A stretch of DNA of 64,000 nt, taken from positions 1 to 64,000 of the forward strand of contig NZ_JAMBOQ010000005.1 of assembly GCF_023715685.1 (NCBI RefSeq), written 5' to 3'. The stretch is from Priestia aryabhattai. Its GTDB lineage: Bacteria; Bacillota; Bacilli; Bacillales; Bacillaceae_H. The notes beneath the pieces were generated by a model. The model saw only the letters and a list, made by a program, of their open reading frames with translations, ran no database searches and was not told the DNA's origin. This document shows, one piece after another, positions 12,463-22,359 of this stretch (within the stretch, counting starts at the first letter, position 1; every line of letters starts with the position of its first letter). Position numbers and translations under genes: made by a program.

Positions 12463-13851
12463 GTGCTAGATTTTGATACAATTGCGGCCATTTCTACACC
12501 AATGGGAGAAGGAGCTATTGCCATCGTCCGCCTGAGTGGTGAAGAAGCAATTACGATTGCAGATCGTATCTTTAAAAGCGTTTCGAATAAACGATTAACA
12601 GAAGTAGCTTCTCATACCATTCACTACGGTCATATCGTAGATCCCAAGAAGGAGCAAGTCGTTGAAGAAGTGATGCTTTCCATTATGAAAGGTCCCAAGA
12701 CATTTACCAGAGAAGACATTATTGAAATTAACTGTCACGGAGGAATTGTATCCGTTAATCGTGTGCTGCAGTTAGTTATTGCAAATGGTGCCCGTTTAGC
12801 TGAGCCGGGTGAGTTTACAAAACGAGCATTTTTAAATGGTCGAGTAGACTTATCACAAGCAGAAGCTGTAATGGATTTAATTCGTGCCAAAACAGATAAA
12901 GCGATGAATATGGCGATTGGCCAAATGGAAGGGCGTTTGTCCAAGCTAGTACGTCATTTACGGCAGGAAATTCTCGAAACACTTGCCCACGTAGAAGTGA
13001 ACATTGACTACCCAGAATATGACGATGTAGAGGAAATGACTCACCAAGTGTTAATCGAAAAAGCTTCAAATGTACGCCAGGAAATTGATAAGCTTCTTCA
13101 AACCTCTCATCAAGGGAAAATTTTAAGAGAAGGATTAGCTACGGTTATTATTGGACGTCCTAATGTAGGGAAATCTTCTCTTCTAAATAGTTTAGTGCAA
13201 GATGCAAAGGCCATTGTCACAGACATTCCTGGAACGACGCGAGATGTAATTGAAGAGTACGTTAATGTGCGAGGAGTTCCTCTACGATTAGTTGATACAG
13301 CTGGAATTCGTGAAACAGAAGATATTGTAGAACGAATTGGTGTGGAACGCTCCCGTCAGTATTTGAAAGAAGCAGATTTAATTTTGCTTGTGTTGAATTT
13401 CAATGAAGAACTAACGGACGAAGATAAAAAGCTATTTGAAGCTGTAAAAGGCATGGACGTTATCGTGATTGTGAATAAAACAGATCTTGAGCAAAAAATT
13501 AATCTAGATGAAGTGCAGCAATTTGCTGGTGATCATCCAGTAGTGACGACTTCGCTTCTTCAAGAACAAGGAGTAGATCAGCTTGAAGAAGCAATCGCAG
13601 CTCTTTTCTTTGGAGGAACAATTGAATCTCAAGATTTAACGTATTTATCTAATACGAGACATATTGCGCTTTTAACGCAAGCAAGAGGAGCTATCGATGA
13701 GGCCATCACAGGCATTGAAAGTGGTGTTCCAATCGATATTGTCCAAATTGATTTAACAAGAACGTGGGAACTATTAGGTGAAATTATTGGTGATGCTGTT
13801 CACGAAAGCTTAATTGATCAGTTGTTCTCTCAATTCTGTTTAGGAAAATAG
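12463..13851 (+). CDS. mnmE: tRNA modification GTPase MnmE (TrmE)
   Basis: With MnmG, this enzyme installs the cmnm5 group on wobble U34 using 5,10-methylene-THF, GTP and glycine. The N-terminal formyl-THF-like domain starts [20 protein letters not shown]. The G domain has [24 protein letters not shown] and NKTD. The C-terminus is the obligatory FCLGK. The open frame begins at GTG 12454, which lies in the SD sequence GAGGTG. GTG at 12463, 6 nt after it, fits the family start better and gives 462 aa. Confidence 0.96.
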   Translation: MLDFDTIAAISTPMGEGAIAIVRLSGEEAITIADRIFKSVSNKRLTEVASHTIHYGHIVDPKKEQVVEEVMLSIMKGPKTFTREDIIEINCHGGIVSVNRVLQLVIANGARLAEPGEFTKRAFLNGRVDLSQAEAVMDLIRAKTDKAMNMAIGQMEGRLSKLVRHLRQEILETLAHVEVNIDYPEYDDVEEMTHQVLIEKASNVRQEIDKLLQTSHQGKILREGLATVIIGRPNVGKSSLLNSLVQDAKAIVTDIPGTTRDVIEEYVNVRGVPLRLVDTAGIRETEDIVERIGVERSRQYLKEADLILLVLNFNEELTDEDKKLFEAVKGMDVIVIVNKTDLEQKINLDEVQQFAGDHPVVTTSLLQEQGVDQLEEAIAALFFGGTIESQDLTYLSNTRHIALLTQARGAIDEAITGIESGVPIDIVQIDLTRTWELLGEIIGDAVHESLIDQLFSQFCLGK

Positions 13852-13873
13852 ATTATTAAAGGAGGCTACTATT

Positions 13874-15763
13874 ATGCAATATGAAGGCGGACAATATGAT
13901 GTTATTGTCATTGGAGCAGGTCATGCAGGTTGTGAAGCGGCACTTGCTTCTGCGCGTATGGGTGCTAAAACGTTAACGTTGACCATCAACTTAGACATGG
14001 TTGCGTTTATGCCCTGTAACCCTTCTGTAGGCGGTCCTGCAAAAGGTATTGTCGTGCGTGAAATTGATGCTCTTGGCGGAGAAATGGGTAGAAATATCGA
14101 TAAAACTCATATTCAAATGAGAATGTTAAATACAGGAAAAGGTCCGGCTGTTCGAGCACTTAGAGCTCAAGCGGATAAATTTGCTTATCAGCATGAAATG
14201 AAAAAAACGTTAGAAAATGAAGAAAATCTAACGCTTATGCAAGGCATGGTAGAACAGTTAATCGTAGAAGACGGTGTATGTACGGGCGTTGTCACTCAAA
14301 CGGGAGCTGTGTATAAAGCAAAAACAGTTGTTATTACGACAGGAACATTCTTACGCGGAGAAATTATTTTAGGTGAACTAAAATATTCAAGCGGTCCTAA
14401 TAATCAACAACCGGCTATTAAGCTTTCTGAACACTTAGAGGAGTTAGGACTGGACATGGTCCGTTTTAAAACAGGAACTCCACCTCGTGTTAATAGCTCA
14501 ACTATTGATTACAGCAAAACGGAGATTCAGCCTGGGGATGATGTGCCTCGTGCTTTCTCATATGAAACAACACAGTACATTACAGATCAATTGCCTTGCT
14601 GGTTAACATATACAAGTGAACAAACTCATCAAATTATTGATGACAACCTCCACTTATCTCCTATGTATTCTGGGATGATTAAAGGTACTGGACCGCGCTA
14701 CTGTCCATCTATTGAAGATAAGGTTGTGCGCTTTAATGATAAACCACGCCACCAAATTTTCTTAGAGCCAGAAGGACGAAATACGCAAGAAGTATATGTT
14801 CAAGGGCTATCAACAAGTCTTCCTGAGCACGTACAGCGTCAAATGCTTGCGACAATTCCTGGTCTTGAAAAAGTCCAAATGATGCGTGCGGGCTATGCTA
14901 TTGAATATGATGCGATTGTTCCGACTCAGTTATGGCCAACGCTTGAAACGAAGAAAATTAAAAATCTTTATACGGCTGGACAAATTAACGGAACATCTGG
15001 TTATGAAGAAGCTGCAGGCCAAGGTCTTCTTGCTGGAATTAACGCGGGAAGAAGAGCGCTGGAACAAGAAGAAGTCATCTTAGGACGTTCTGATGCTTAC
15101 ATCGGTGTATTGGTGGATGATTTAGTAACAAAAGGAACAAATGAACCGTATCGTCTGCTAACATCCCGTGCAGAATATCGTTTATTGCTTCGTCACGATA
15201 ACGCTGATTTACGCCTTACTGAAATTGGTCGTGAACTGGGATTAATCAGCGATGAGCGCTATGCTAAATTTGAACAAAAGAAAGCGGAAATCGAGCAAGA
15301 GAAGAAACGTCTTTTCTCCTTTATTATTAAGCCGAATGAAGCTGTTCAGCAACTGATTAAAGAAGCTGGCGGCAGCGAATTAAAAGATGGCATTCGTGCG
15401 ACAGATTTACTTCGTCGTCCTGAAATGACGTATACTCATATTCATCAATTAGCACCAGCTGATGAGACGGTAGATCCTGAAGTAGCTGAACAAGTAGAAA
15501 TTCAGGTGAAATACGAAGGGTATATTCAGAAATCACTTCAACAAGTTGAACGCTTGAAGAAGTTAGAAAACAAAAAGATTCCTGATTATATCGATTATGA
15601 TGCAATTAATGGTTTAGCTACAGAAGCACGACAAAAATTAAACCAAGTGCGTCCGCTAACGGTAGCGCAAGCTTCACGTATTTCTGGAGTCAACCCAGCT
15701 GATATTTCAATCTTACTTGTTTATATTGAACAAGGACGCATCGCTAAAGTATCAAATGATTAA
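13874..15763 (+). CDS. mnmG: tRNA uridine-5-carboxymethylaminomethyl enzyme MnmG (GidA)
   Basis: This is the FAD/NADH-dependent partner of MnmE in U34 modification. The 629 residues have the FAD dinucleotide fold [21 protein letters not shown] at the N-terminus, the GidA signature [13 protein letters not shown] (about 275-287), and a second GidA motif [22 protein letters not shown] helical C-terminal domain binds MnmE. The gene lies 22 bp after mnmE, with an AAAGGAGG RBS, in one operon with rsmG. Confidence 0.98.
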   Translation: MQYEGGQYDVIVIGAGHAGCEAALASARMGAKTLTLTINLDMVAFMPCNPSVGGPAKGIVVREIDALGGEMGRNIDKTHIQMRMLNTGKGPAVRALRAQADKFAYQHEMKKTLENEENLTLMQGMVEQLIVEDGVCTGVVTQTGAVYKAKTVVITTGTFLRGEIILGELKYSSGPNNQQPAIKLSEHLEELGLDMVRFKTGTPPRVNSSTIDYSKTEIQPGDDVPRAFSYETTQYITDQLPCWLTYTSEQTHQIIDDNLHLSPMYSGMIKGTGPRYCPSIEDKVVRFNDKPRHQIFLEPEGRNTQEVYVQGLSTSLPEHVQRQMLATIPGLEKVQMMRAGYAIEYDAIVPTQLWPTLETKKIKNLYTAGQINGTSGYEEAAGQGLLAGINAGRRALEQEEVILGRSDAYIGVLVDDLVTKGTNEPYRLLTSRAEYRLLLRHDNADLRLTEIGRELGLISDERYAKFEQKKAEIEQEKKRLFSFIIKPNEAVQQLIKEAGGSELKDGIRATDLLRRPEMTYTHIHQLAPADETVDPEVAEQVEIQVKYEGYIQKSLQQVERLKKLENKKIPDYIDYDAINGLATEARQKLNQVRPLTVAQASRISGVNPADISILLVYIEQGRIAKVSND

Positions 15764-15793
15764 AATTCTTAGGCGCGAAGAAAGGGAAACTCA

Positions 15794-16510
15794 ATGAATA
15801 TTCAACAGTTTCAACAGCTATTAGAAGAAAAGGGAATTTCTCTTTCTTCTAAACAGCTGAATCAATTTGAAAAGTATTATCAAGTTTTAGTGGAATGGAA
15901 CGAAAAAATGAATTTAACTGCTATCACTGATCACGGTGAAGTGTATGAAAAGCATTTTTACGATTCTATTTCAGCTGCTTTTTTTCAAGACTTTACAGAA
16001 ATTGAATCCATGTGTGATGTAGGTGCAGGAGCGGGATTCCCAAGTATTCCGATCAAAATTTGCTTCCCGCATTTGCATGTAACAATCGTTGATTCGTTAC
16101 AAAAGCGTATTACGTTTTTAACGCACCTTGTAAATGAGCTTGAACTAGACAATGTCACATTATGTCACGATCGAGCTGAAACATTTGGTAAAAAAGAAAC
16201 CATTCGTGAATCATTTGATCTTGTAACGGCAAGAGCTGTGGCACGTATCTCGGTTCTTAATGAATTCTGTTTACCGCTTGTTAAAGAACAAGGACGCTTT
16301 TTAGCAATGAAAGGCGCTTCTGCCCCTGAGGAATTAAAAAATGGAGAAAAATCATTTCAAGTATTAGGTGGAAAAGTGAAGTCGATTGAACATTTCCAAT
16401 TGCCTTTGGAGCAAAGTGAACGTTACATTATTTTAATAGACAAAATAAAGAAAACGCCTAAAAAATATCCTAGAAAACCTGGTACCCCAGTTAAGCTTCC
16501 ATTAGAGTAG
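15794..16510 (+). CDS. rsmG: 16S rRNA m7G527 methyltransferase RsmG (GidB)
   Basis: This SAM-dependent class I methyltransferase modifies G527 of 16S rRNA; its loss gives low-level streptomycin resistance. The 238 residues have the SAM motif [16 protein letters not shown] (about 74-90), then [11 protein letters not shown] and [11 protein letters not shown], as in the family. It lies 30 bp downstream of mnmG, the usual neighbour. Confidence 0.97.
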   Translation: MNIQQFQQLLEEKGISLSSKQLNQFEKYYQVLVEWNEKMNLTAITDHGEVYEKHFYDSISAAFFQDFTEIESMCDVGAGAGFPSIPIKICFPHLHVTIVDSLQKRITFLTHLVNELELDNVTLCHDRAETFGKKETIRESFDLVTARAVARISVLNEFCLPLVKEQGRFLAMKGASAPEELKNGEKSFQVLGGKVKSIEHFQLPLEQSERYIILIDKIKKTPKKYPRKPGTPVKLPLE

Positions 16511-16521
16511 GCGGTAAATAG

Positions 16522-16563
16522 ATAGAGAAGAAAATGTTTCATATGAAACATTTTCTTCTCTAT
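16522..16563 (+). repeat. 42-bp perfect palindrome with parS-like core (rsmG-noc gap)
   Basis: Two 21-nt arms (16522-16542 and 16543-16563) are exact reverse complements with no loop. The core TGTTTCATATGAAACA (16535-16550) differs from the parS consensus TGTTNCACGTGAAACA only at the two central bases. The RNA hairpin with its pyrimidine-rich 3' arm may also act as the rsmG terminator. Confidence 0.8.
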
Positions 16564-16645
16564 ATTTTCTGTTTAGAAAGCAGGATATGATTAAAAAACA
16601 TCGAATTAGTTTAAGGCGGGATTTTCCTGAAGGTGGTGTGGGACT

Positions 16646-17521
16646 ATGAAATCTGCTTTTTCACGTTTTTTTAATTTAAAAGAAAAAGATGAGGATGTTC
16701 ATGTAGAGATTGAAACTGTCCAAGATGAAAATGTCGAAAAAGTTTTAAGAGATGAAGTAAAACAAATTAGGGTTTCAAGTATTATTCCGAATCGTTATCA
16801 GCCGCGTACTGTGTTTAATGAAGCAAAAATTGAAGAGCTAGCTCTTACTATTCATACACACGGTATTATTCAACCTATTGTGGTTCGACCGACTGAGGGT
16901 GAAGAATATGAATTGATTGCTGGAGAACGTCGATGGAGAGCTGTACAAAGCTTAGGATGGGATACGGTTCCTGCAATTGTGAAATATTTTAACGATACAG
17001 AAACGGCCTCTGTGGCTTTAATAGAAAACTTACAACGTGAAGAGCTAACGGCTGTCGAAGAAGCACTAGCCTACGCAAAGTTAATTGAGTTACATAATCT
17101 TACCCAAGAGGCATTAGCTCAACGTTTAGGAAAAGGCCAATCCACAATTGCAAACAAGCTTCGTTTGTTAAAGCTTCCTGTTGAAATACAAGAAGCAATC
17201 AAACAAAAATTGATTACAGAGCGACATGCTAGAGCGCTCATTCCCCTCAAAAATCAAGAAAAACAACTTCAAGTATTAGCTGAGATTATTGAAAAACAAT
17301 TAAATGTAAAACAAACGGAAGATCGAGTAGTTAAATTGTTAGAAACGCAGGTTAAAAAGCCAAAAGCACAAAGAAAAGCGTTTAGTAAAGATACGCGTAT
17401 CGCAATGAATACAATTCGTCAATCGTTAACAATGGTTAGTGACAGCGGTATTTCATTAAACACGGAAGAAGAAGAGTTTGATGAATATTTTCAGTTTACT
17501 ATTAAGATTCCGAAAAAATAA
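16646..17521 (+). CDS. noc: Nucleoid occlusion protein Noc
   Basis: Noc is a ParB-family DNA-binding protein that blocks Z-ring assembly over the nucleoid. The 291 residues have an N-terminal amphipathic stretch ([15 protein letters not shown], membrane targeting). The ParB/CTPase motif region contains [13 protein letters not shown] and [10 protein letters not shown]. The helix-turn-helix is [20 protein letters not shown]. It is distinguished from Spo0J by position between rsmG and soj and by the longer N-terminus. The GTG-GGACT region and AAGGTGGTG supply the RBS for the ATG. Confidence 0.95.
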   Translation: MKSAFSRFFNLKEKDEDVHVEIETVQDENVEKVLRDEVKQIRVSSIIPNRYQPRTVFNEAKIEELALTIHTHGIIQPIVVRPTEGEEYELIAGERRWRAVQSLGWDTVPAIVKYFNDTETASVALIENLQREELTAVEEALAYAKLIELHNLTQEALAQRLGKGQSTIANKLRLLKLPVEIQEAIKQKLITERHARALIPLKNQEKQLQVLAEIIEKQLNVKQTEDRVVKLLETQVKKPKAQRKAFSKDTRIAMNTIRQSLTMVSDSGISLNTEEEEFDEYFQFTIKIPKK

Positions 17522-17528
17522 AGAAATA

Positions 17529-17558
17529 GCCCTCATCTTTTTTTGATGAGGCTTTTTT
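17529..17558 (+). terminator. noc terminator
   Basis: The CCTCATC / GATGAGG stem with a T7 loop, followed by TTTTTT, lies just after the noc stop. Confidence 0.85.
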
Positions 17559-17638
17559 ATCAAAGTTTTTCGTCAGAAAATTCAATGAACAATCAAACTG
17601 TCTGGACAAATGGGATGGAAATGAAAGTAGGTGACAAC

Positions 17639-18421
17639 ATGGGGAAAATTGTGGCAGTTGCGAATCAGAAAGGCGGAGTTGGAAAAACAACAACCGCTGT
17701 CAATTTAGGAGCTTGTTTAGCTGAACAAGGAAAAAAGGTTCTACTTGTAGACGGAGATCCACAGGGTAACGCTACCAGTGGAGTTGGCATAGATAAAGCA
17801 GATGTAGATGAATGTATTTATAATGTAGTAGTGGAAGATATGGAAGCCAAAAACGTTGTGCGTTCAACGGCGGTTGAAAATTTATCAATCATTCCCGCGA
17901 CCATTCAATTAGCTGGTGCAGAAATTGAATTAGTGTCGACTATTTCACGTGAAGTTCGACTTAAGAGAGCTTTAGAAACGGTGAAAGATCACTTTGATTA
18001 TGTTATTATTGATTGTCCCCCTTCTCTTGGTTTACTTACATTAAATGCGTTAACTGCGGCTGATTCTGTTTTAATACCTGTACAGTGTGAATATTACGCG
18101 CTTGAAGGATTAAGTCAATTGCTAAATACCGTTAGATTAGTCCAAAAACATTTGAATAATCAACTGCGTATCGAAGGTGTATTACTGACTATGCTCGACG
18201 CACGCACAAATTTAGGACTGCAGGTCACAGCAGAAGTGAAGAAATACTTTCAGGATCGCGTTTATCAAACGATTATTCCTCGAAATGTTCGTTTGAGCGA
18301 AGCGCCTAGTCATGGTGAACCAATTATCTTATATGATGCAAGATCTAGAGGGGCCGCAGTTTATACGGAACTTGCAAAGGAAGTGATTTATAATGGCGAA
18401 AGGATTAGGGAAAGGAATTAA
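17639..18421 (+). CDS. soj: Chromosome partitioning ATPase Soj (ParA)
   Basis: This is a deviant Walker A ATPase that works with Spo0J in origin segregation and modulates DnaA. The 260 residues start MGKIVAVANQKGGVGKTTTAVN. Further motifs are VDGDPQGNATSG and VIIDCPPSLGLLT. The frame is open from 17543, but the extra 32 residues have no family counterpart. The ATG at 17639 follows GTAGGTGACAAC. It overlaps spo0J by 29 bp. Confidence 0.97.
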   Translation: MGKIVAVANQKGGVGKTTTAVNLGACLAEQGKKVLLVDGDPQGNATSGVGIDKADVDECIYNVVVEDMEAKNVVRSTAVENLSIIPATIQLAGAEIELVSTISREVRLKRALETVKDHFDYVIIDCPPSLGLLTLNALTAADSVLIPVQCEYYALEGLSQLLNTVRLVQKHLNNQLRIEGVLLTMLDARTNLGLQVTAEVKKYFQDRVYQTIIPRNVRLSEAPSHGEPIILYDARSRGAAVYTELAKEVIYNGERIRERN

Positions 18422-19262
18422 TGCCTTATTTTCAGGCTTAGATGCACAGGCTGATGATTCAATTCAGGAAGTTGCTATTCACGAACTCAGACCCAACCCC
18501 TATCAACCACGTAAAACGTTTAATAAGGAAGCAATTAATGAGTTAAAGCAATCCATTTTACATCATGGCATCTTACAGCCTATTGTAGCTCGCAAAAGCA
18601 TTAAAGGCTATGAAATCTTAGCGGGTGAAAGACGATTTAGAGCTGCTAAAGAAGCCGACCTTGCTACTGTTCCTGTCATTATAAAAGACTTTTCAGAAAA
18701 GCAAATGATGGAACTAGCTTTGTTGGAGAATTTACAGCGTGAAGACTTGACGCCAATTGAAGAAGCAACCGCTTATCAATTGCTTATGGATAAGCTCGAT
18801 ATGACACAGGAGCAACTTGCTACACGACTAGGAAAAAGCCGACCTCATATTGCTAACTATGTTCGCCTCTTGCAACTGCCTGAGGAAATTCAAGCCCTCA
18901 TTTCTACTAATGAATTGTCTATGGGACATGGGCGTACACTAGTCGGTTTAAAAAATAAAGCTCTTCTACCTAAAGTAGTCGAAAAAATACGCAAGGAACA
19001 ATTGAATGTCAGACAGCTAGAGGCTTATATTGCCCACTTAAATAAAGCCGTTCCACGTGAAACATCAAAAACTAAAAAAGATAAAGATTTATTTATAAAA
19101 CAAAGTGAAACACAGCTCCGTGAGCGTTTTGGTACCTCCGTTCACATTACACAAAGCAAGAAAAAAGGAAAAATTGAAATCGAGTTTTTCTCTAAAGAAG
19201 ATTTAAACCGTCTTCTTGAATTATTTAATGATCTTTCTCAGACCAATAAATCTTCTGTATAA
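18393..19262 (+). CDS. spo0J: ParB-family partition protein Spo0J
   Basis: Spo0J is a CTP-dependent clamp that loads at parS, spreads, and recruits SMC; it also regulates Soj. The 289 residues begin MAKGLGKGINALFSG. The ParB N-domain has RPNPYQPRKTF and LAGERRFRAAKEA. The HTH is EQLATRLGKSRPHIANYVRL, followed by a C-terminal dimerisation domain. The coding sequence itself contains a parS site (19049-19064), as in B. subtilis. Confidence 0.97.
   Translation: MAKGLGKGINALFSGLDAQADDSIQEVAIHELRPNPYQPRKTFNKEAINELKQSILHHGILQPIVARKSIKGYEILAGERRFRAAKEADLATVPVIIKDFSEKQMMELALLENLQREDLTPIEEATAYQLLMDKLDMTQEQLATRLGKSRPHIANYVRLLQLPEEIQALISTNELSMGHGRTLVGLKNKALLPKVVEKIRKEQLNVRQLEAYIAHLNKAVPRETSKTKKDKDLFIKQSETQLRERFGTSVHITQSKKKGKIEIEFFSKEDLNRLLELFNDLSQTNKSSV
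19049..19064 (+). other. parS: parS centromere site in spo0J
   Basis: CGTTCCACGTGAAACA matches the parS consensus TGTTNCACGTGAAACA at 15 of 16 positions, with a perfect core palindrome. A parS inside spo0J is conserved in Bacillus. Confidence 0.92.
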
Positions 19263-19298
19263 AAAAAGGTTGTCCTAGTTTTAGGACAGCCTTTTTTA
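19261..19298. terminator. Bidirectional terminator between spo0J and yyaC
   Basis: AAAAAAGGTTGTCCTA / TAGGACAGCCTTTTTT forms a long stem with A- and T-tracts on both sides. It lies between convergent genes. Confidence 0.9.
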
Positions 19299-19916
19299 TT
19301 GTTTATAGTGTCTTACAGTTTGGTAAACCGGAGAAGCATTAAACGCTTTCTCTCGTTCGTTGTGCGCAGTCTCAATGCTTTGCGCAATTAAATCGGCAAT
19401 GCACATAACGAGATGAAGCCTCGTATTTTGCAAGACGAAAAACTCCATAAATCCGCTCACGTTGACAACCCCTGTTATATGAATATCCCCGACTGGCGGC
19501 AATTCCTTATTAACTCCTGCTCCTGGTTTAACGGGTCCTATTCCAAGTGATGCAGAGCCTACGCTTTTCATCCGACCCAAACAAGCATCAATTCCAATAA
19601 TAAAAGGATTCGGGAAAAGCTTTTGGATATGTTTTAACGTTTCTTTCAAATTAACAGCATGAACAGGCTCTTCTAACGTTCCAAAAATATGAAAAGATGA
19701 AATCTTTTTTTCATTCAGTTTCGTTCCGACTAATGGACCCAATGAGTCCCCAGTTGAACGGTCCGTTCCAATACATACAAAAACAATTGGTCTGTCTTTC
19801 TGCGTTGGAAGTAAAGATAGTAACTGTGTACTCAGCTTCTTTGTAGCAGATTCTTCATCATGAAATACGCGGGTTGAATGTTGTGTCTTCTCAAAGAAGG
19901 GAGATTTTAAATTCAT
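19296..19916 (-). CDS. yyaC: Spore protease-like protein YyaC (DUF1256)
   Basis: The family is related to the germination protease GPR and is conserved in spore formers next to spo0J; its substrate is unknown. The 206 residues carry VCIGTDRSTGDSLGPLVG near residue 50 and GIDACLGRMKSVG near 110, which hold the family's conserved Asp residues. A GTG at 19925 is part of the SD AAGGAGTG, so the ATG at 19916 is preferred. It is convergent with spo0J and divergent from the next membrane-protein gene. Confidence 0.9.
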   Translation of the reverse strand: MNLKSPFFEKTQHSTRVFHDEESATKKLSTQLLSLLPTQKDRPIVFVCIGTDRSTGDSLGPLVGTKLNEKKISSFHIFGTLEEPVHAVNLKETLKHIQKLFPNPFIIGIDACLGRMKSVGSASLGIGPVKPGAGVNKELPPVGDIHITGVVNVSGFMEFFVLQNTRLHLVMCIADLIAQSIETAHNEREKAFNASPVYQTVRHYKQ

Positions 19917-20002
19917 AGGGTCCACTCCTTATACATAATAGTAACAGTATACGAAGATTTTGAAGATTCTATACATATATTTCATGGATTGGGGGAAAAT
20001 CG

Positions 20003-21016
20003 ATGTGGAGAGCAGGATGTAAATGGATATTCTTAATTATGGGAACCATGATAGGCGCTGGATATGCTTCAGGGAGAGAGCTATGGCAGTTTTTTGGCGA
20101 AGAAAGCGGACTTGCTATTTTTCTATTTTCTATTATTTTTGCGATTTCTTGCAATGTGATTATGCAAATCAGCTATCGCTACCGAACCAATCAATTTTAC
20201 CCAGTGCTAATTGAATTAATAGGAAAGAAATGGGCTGCAGCCTATGATGTTTTAATCGTTTTTTATTTGTTTACTACAACGGTGATTATGATCGCGGGCG
20301 GTGGGGCGACATTGGAAATGTGGCATGTTCCTTACTGGTGGGGAATTGGCGCTCTTAGTGCATTTATCGTCTTTGTTTTTTCAAGAGGATTAAATGGGCT
20401 TCTTTCTATCAATTCCGTCGTTATGCCAATCTTAATGATTGGACTAGCTGGCGTACTTCTTACGTTTGTTTTGCGTCATCCTGGAGTAACTGATTGGCAT
20501 CTTCAGCATAATTGGCCTGCTGCTTTTACCTTTACGGCATTAAATATTCTTCCTCTTGTCGCGGTATTATCTACAATTGGACAGGAAATTAAAAGCAAAA
20601 AAGAGATTTATATTGCAAGTGTTGGCAGTGGCTTTTTATTAGGAGGGCTCTCCTTTATTTATAATGAATCACTTATTCAAGTTTCAGGCCTTCTTTCTTC
20701 TTATGAAATTCCATTATTCGCTATTCTTAAAGACTTTCCTTATACGATGCTGTTTTTAATGAGCATTGTTTTGCTCATTGCAATTTATACAACAGCCGTG
20801 TCGGGAATCTTAGGACTGACCGCACGTTTTCATACTGAAAAGGTACAATCTCTTTGGAAACTGGCAGCCTGCTGGCTACTTTTAATGATCCCCTTTACAA
20901 AGTTAGGTTTTTCTACTTTGATTGCCGTTTTGTATCCAATGTATGGAATCGTCAATTTGTTTTTAGTAACAGCCGTTCTATTGTATCCATTTCGAAATCG
21001 CTACAAAAGTTCATAG
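20003..21016 (+). CDS. YkvI-like polytopic membrane protein
   Basis: This protein of 337 residues has about ten hydrophobic segments. The N-terminal motif GTMIGAGYASGRELWQFFG resembles the unwound TM1 substrate-site motif of LeuT-fold transporters and the YkvI family. No substrate can be assigned. It is likely a secondary transporter in the cytoplasmic membrane. The ATG follows a GGGGG-rich RBS. The gene is divergent from yyaC (86-bp gap), in the slot where B. subtilis has yyaD. Confidence 0.75.
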   Translation: MWRAGCKWIFLIMGTMIGAGYASGRELWQFFGEESGLAIFLFSIIFAISCNVIMQISYRYRTNQFYPVLIELIGKKWAAAYDVLIVFYLFTTTVIMIAGGGATLEMWHVPYWWGIGALSAFIVFVFSRGLNGLLSINSVVMPILMIGLAGVLLTFVLRHPGVTDWHLQHNWPAAFTFTALNILPLVAVLSTIGQEIKSKKEIYIASVGSGFLLGGLSFIYNESLIQVSGLLSSYEIPLFAILKDFPYTMLFLMSIVLLIAIYTTAVSGILGLTARFHTEKVQSLWKLAACWLLLMIPFTKLGFSTLIAVLYPMYGIVNLFLVTAVLLYPFRNRYKSS

Positions 21017-21083
21017 AAACTTGCTACAATAGATTAAAACTTTCTCGTATGTAGATTATGTTACGATAGGAGCTACATGTAGT

Positions 21084-21977
21084 ATGAATTCGTTGAAGTC
21101 AGTTTTTAAGAACGTGTTTGAGCCATTTTTTCAAGAAGAAACGTGGGCACATATTGGAGAAGGATTTATAAAAATTCTGTTGATTCTGCTTATTTCCATG
21201 TTTTTAATTCGGATTGGAAAGAAAGCGTTAAATAAATTTGTAGAGGTTCGCACAAATAGTCCTCTGCGTATTTCTGAGCGACGAGAAGCTACGATGGTCC
21301 GTTTGCTTCAGAATATTTTTTCTTATGCTATTTATTTCGTTGCGGGAGTTATGATTTTAGAAACATTATCGGTAGATGTTCGTGGATTGCTAGCGGGGGC
21401 TGGAATTGTAGGGCTTGCGGTAGGGTTTGGTGCTCAAAACTTAGTGAAAGACATCATCACGGGATTTTTTATTATCTTTGAAGATCAGTTCTCCGTTGGC
21501 GATTATGTTCGAGTAGGAACATTTGAGGGAACCGTAGAAGAAATTGGTTTGCGAACCACAAAGATTAAGAGTTGGACAGGCGAAATTAATATTTTGCCCA
21601 ATGGCAGTATTGTGGAGGTCACTAATTTTTCTTTACATAACAGCGTAGCTTTCGTTGATGTAAGCATTTCTTATGAAGAAAACATACAAAAAGCAGAACA
21701 AGTGATTTTAGAACTGTTAGAAGAATTGCCAAGTCGCTATGAAGATATGGTTAAAACTCCTGAATTGCTGGGGGTTCAAAATATCCATGCAACTGAAGTA
21801 ACAATGAGGATTACAAGCGAAGTAAAACCAATGAGACATTTCCATATTTCTCGTATGATTCGTAAAGAAGTGCGTACAAGGCTAAATGAACATGGCATTG
21901 AAGTTCCATTTCCTCGTATGGTTATGTATAATCGTACAGAAGAAGCACAGCATTCGTCGACGTTGAAAGGGAAATAA
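21084..21977 (+). CDS. MscS-family mechanosensitive channel
   Basis: This small-conductance channel releases solutes on hypo-osmotic shock. The 297 residues have three membrane helices; the pore-lining TM3 reads AGAGIVGLAVGFGAQNLVKD (Gly/Ala packing). The beta domain follows with VGDYVRVGTFEGTVEEIGLRTT, then the alpha-beta C-terminal domain. Length is typical of the YkuT/YggB type. It lies 14 bp before yyzM, so the two probably share a transcript. Confidence 0.92.
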   Translation: MNSLKSVFKNVFEPFFQEETWAHIGEGFIKILLILLISMFLIRIGKKALNKFVEVRTNSPLRISERREATMVRLLQNIFSYAIYFVAGVMILETLSVDVRGLLAGAGIVGLAVGFGAQNLVKDIITGFFIIFEDQFSVGDYVRVGTFEGTVEEIGLRTTKIKSWTGEINILPNGSIVEVTNFSLHNSVAFVDVSISYEENIQKAEQVILELLEELPSRYEDMVKTPELLGVQNIHATEVTMRITSEVKPMRHFHISRMIRKEVRTRLNEHGIEVPFPRMVMYNRTEEAQHSSTLKGK

Positions 21978-21991
21978 GGAGGAGAGAGCTG

Positions 21992-22189
21992 ATGACGGAA
22001 AAAGAATTTGGTTTAAATGACGTTGTGGAAATGAAAAAACCTCATCCTTGCGGTACAAATGAATGGAAAATCATTCGAATGGGAATGGATATCCGTATTA
22101 AATGTGAAGGCTGCGGCCATAGCGTAATGATTCCAAGACGTGATTTTGCACGTAAAATGAAAAAAATTCTTGTAAAGCATGAGGAATAA
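21992..22189 (+). CDS. yyzM: DUF951 small protein YyzM
   Basis: This 65-residue basic protein has a zinc-ribbon-like Cys pattern: KKPHPCGTNEW, then CEGCGHSVMIPRRDF. It is found next to ychF in many Bacilli. It probably binds nucleic acid, but its function is unproven. The RBS GGAGGAGAG lies ahead of the ATG. Confidence 0.88.
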   Translation: MTEKEFGLNDVVEMKKPHPCGTNEWKIIRMGMDIRIKCEGCGHSVMIPRRDFARKMKKILVKHEE

Positions 22190-22204
22190 CCTCATGCATT
22201 TTCT
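22176..22204 (+). terminator. yyzM terminator
   Basis: A GCATGAGG / CCTCATGC stem with a 5-nt loop and ATTTTC tail overlaps the yyzM 3' end. The T-tract is short. Confidence 0.65.
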
Positions 22205-22359
22205 ATGTTTATGCCTTATACTGTAAGGTGGGACAAAATGAAGCACCTTAACGCGATGCGACTAAAGGTTCTTTATCAAACTTGTATTTCAAAAGTTGAC
22301 TCACTATAATTGTGACAGGTTAACTTGTTTCGGATATATAAAGAGGAGTGAATAAATAT

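Noticed and set aside
17946..17961. Possible fourth parS in soj (TATTTCACGTGAAGTT)
   Set aside because: The CACGTG core is present but four flanking positions mismatch, well below the three accepted sites.
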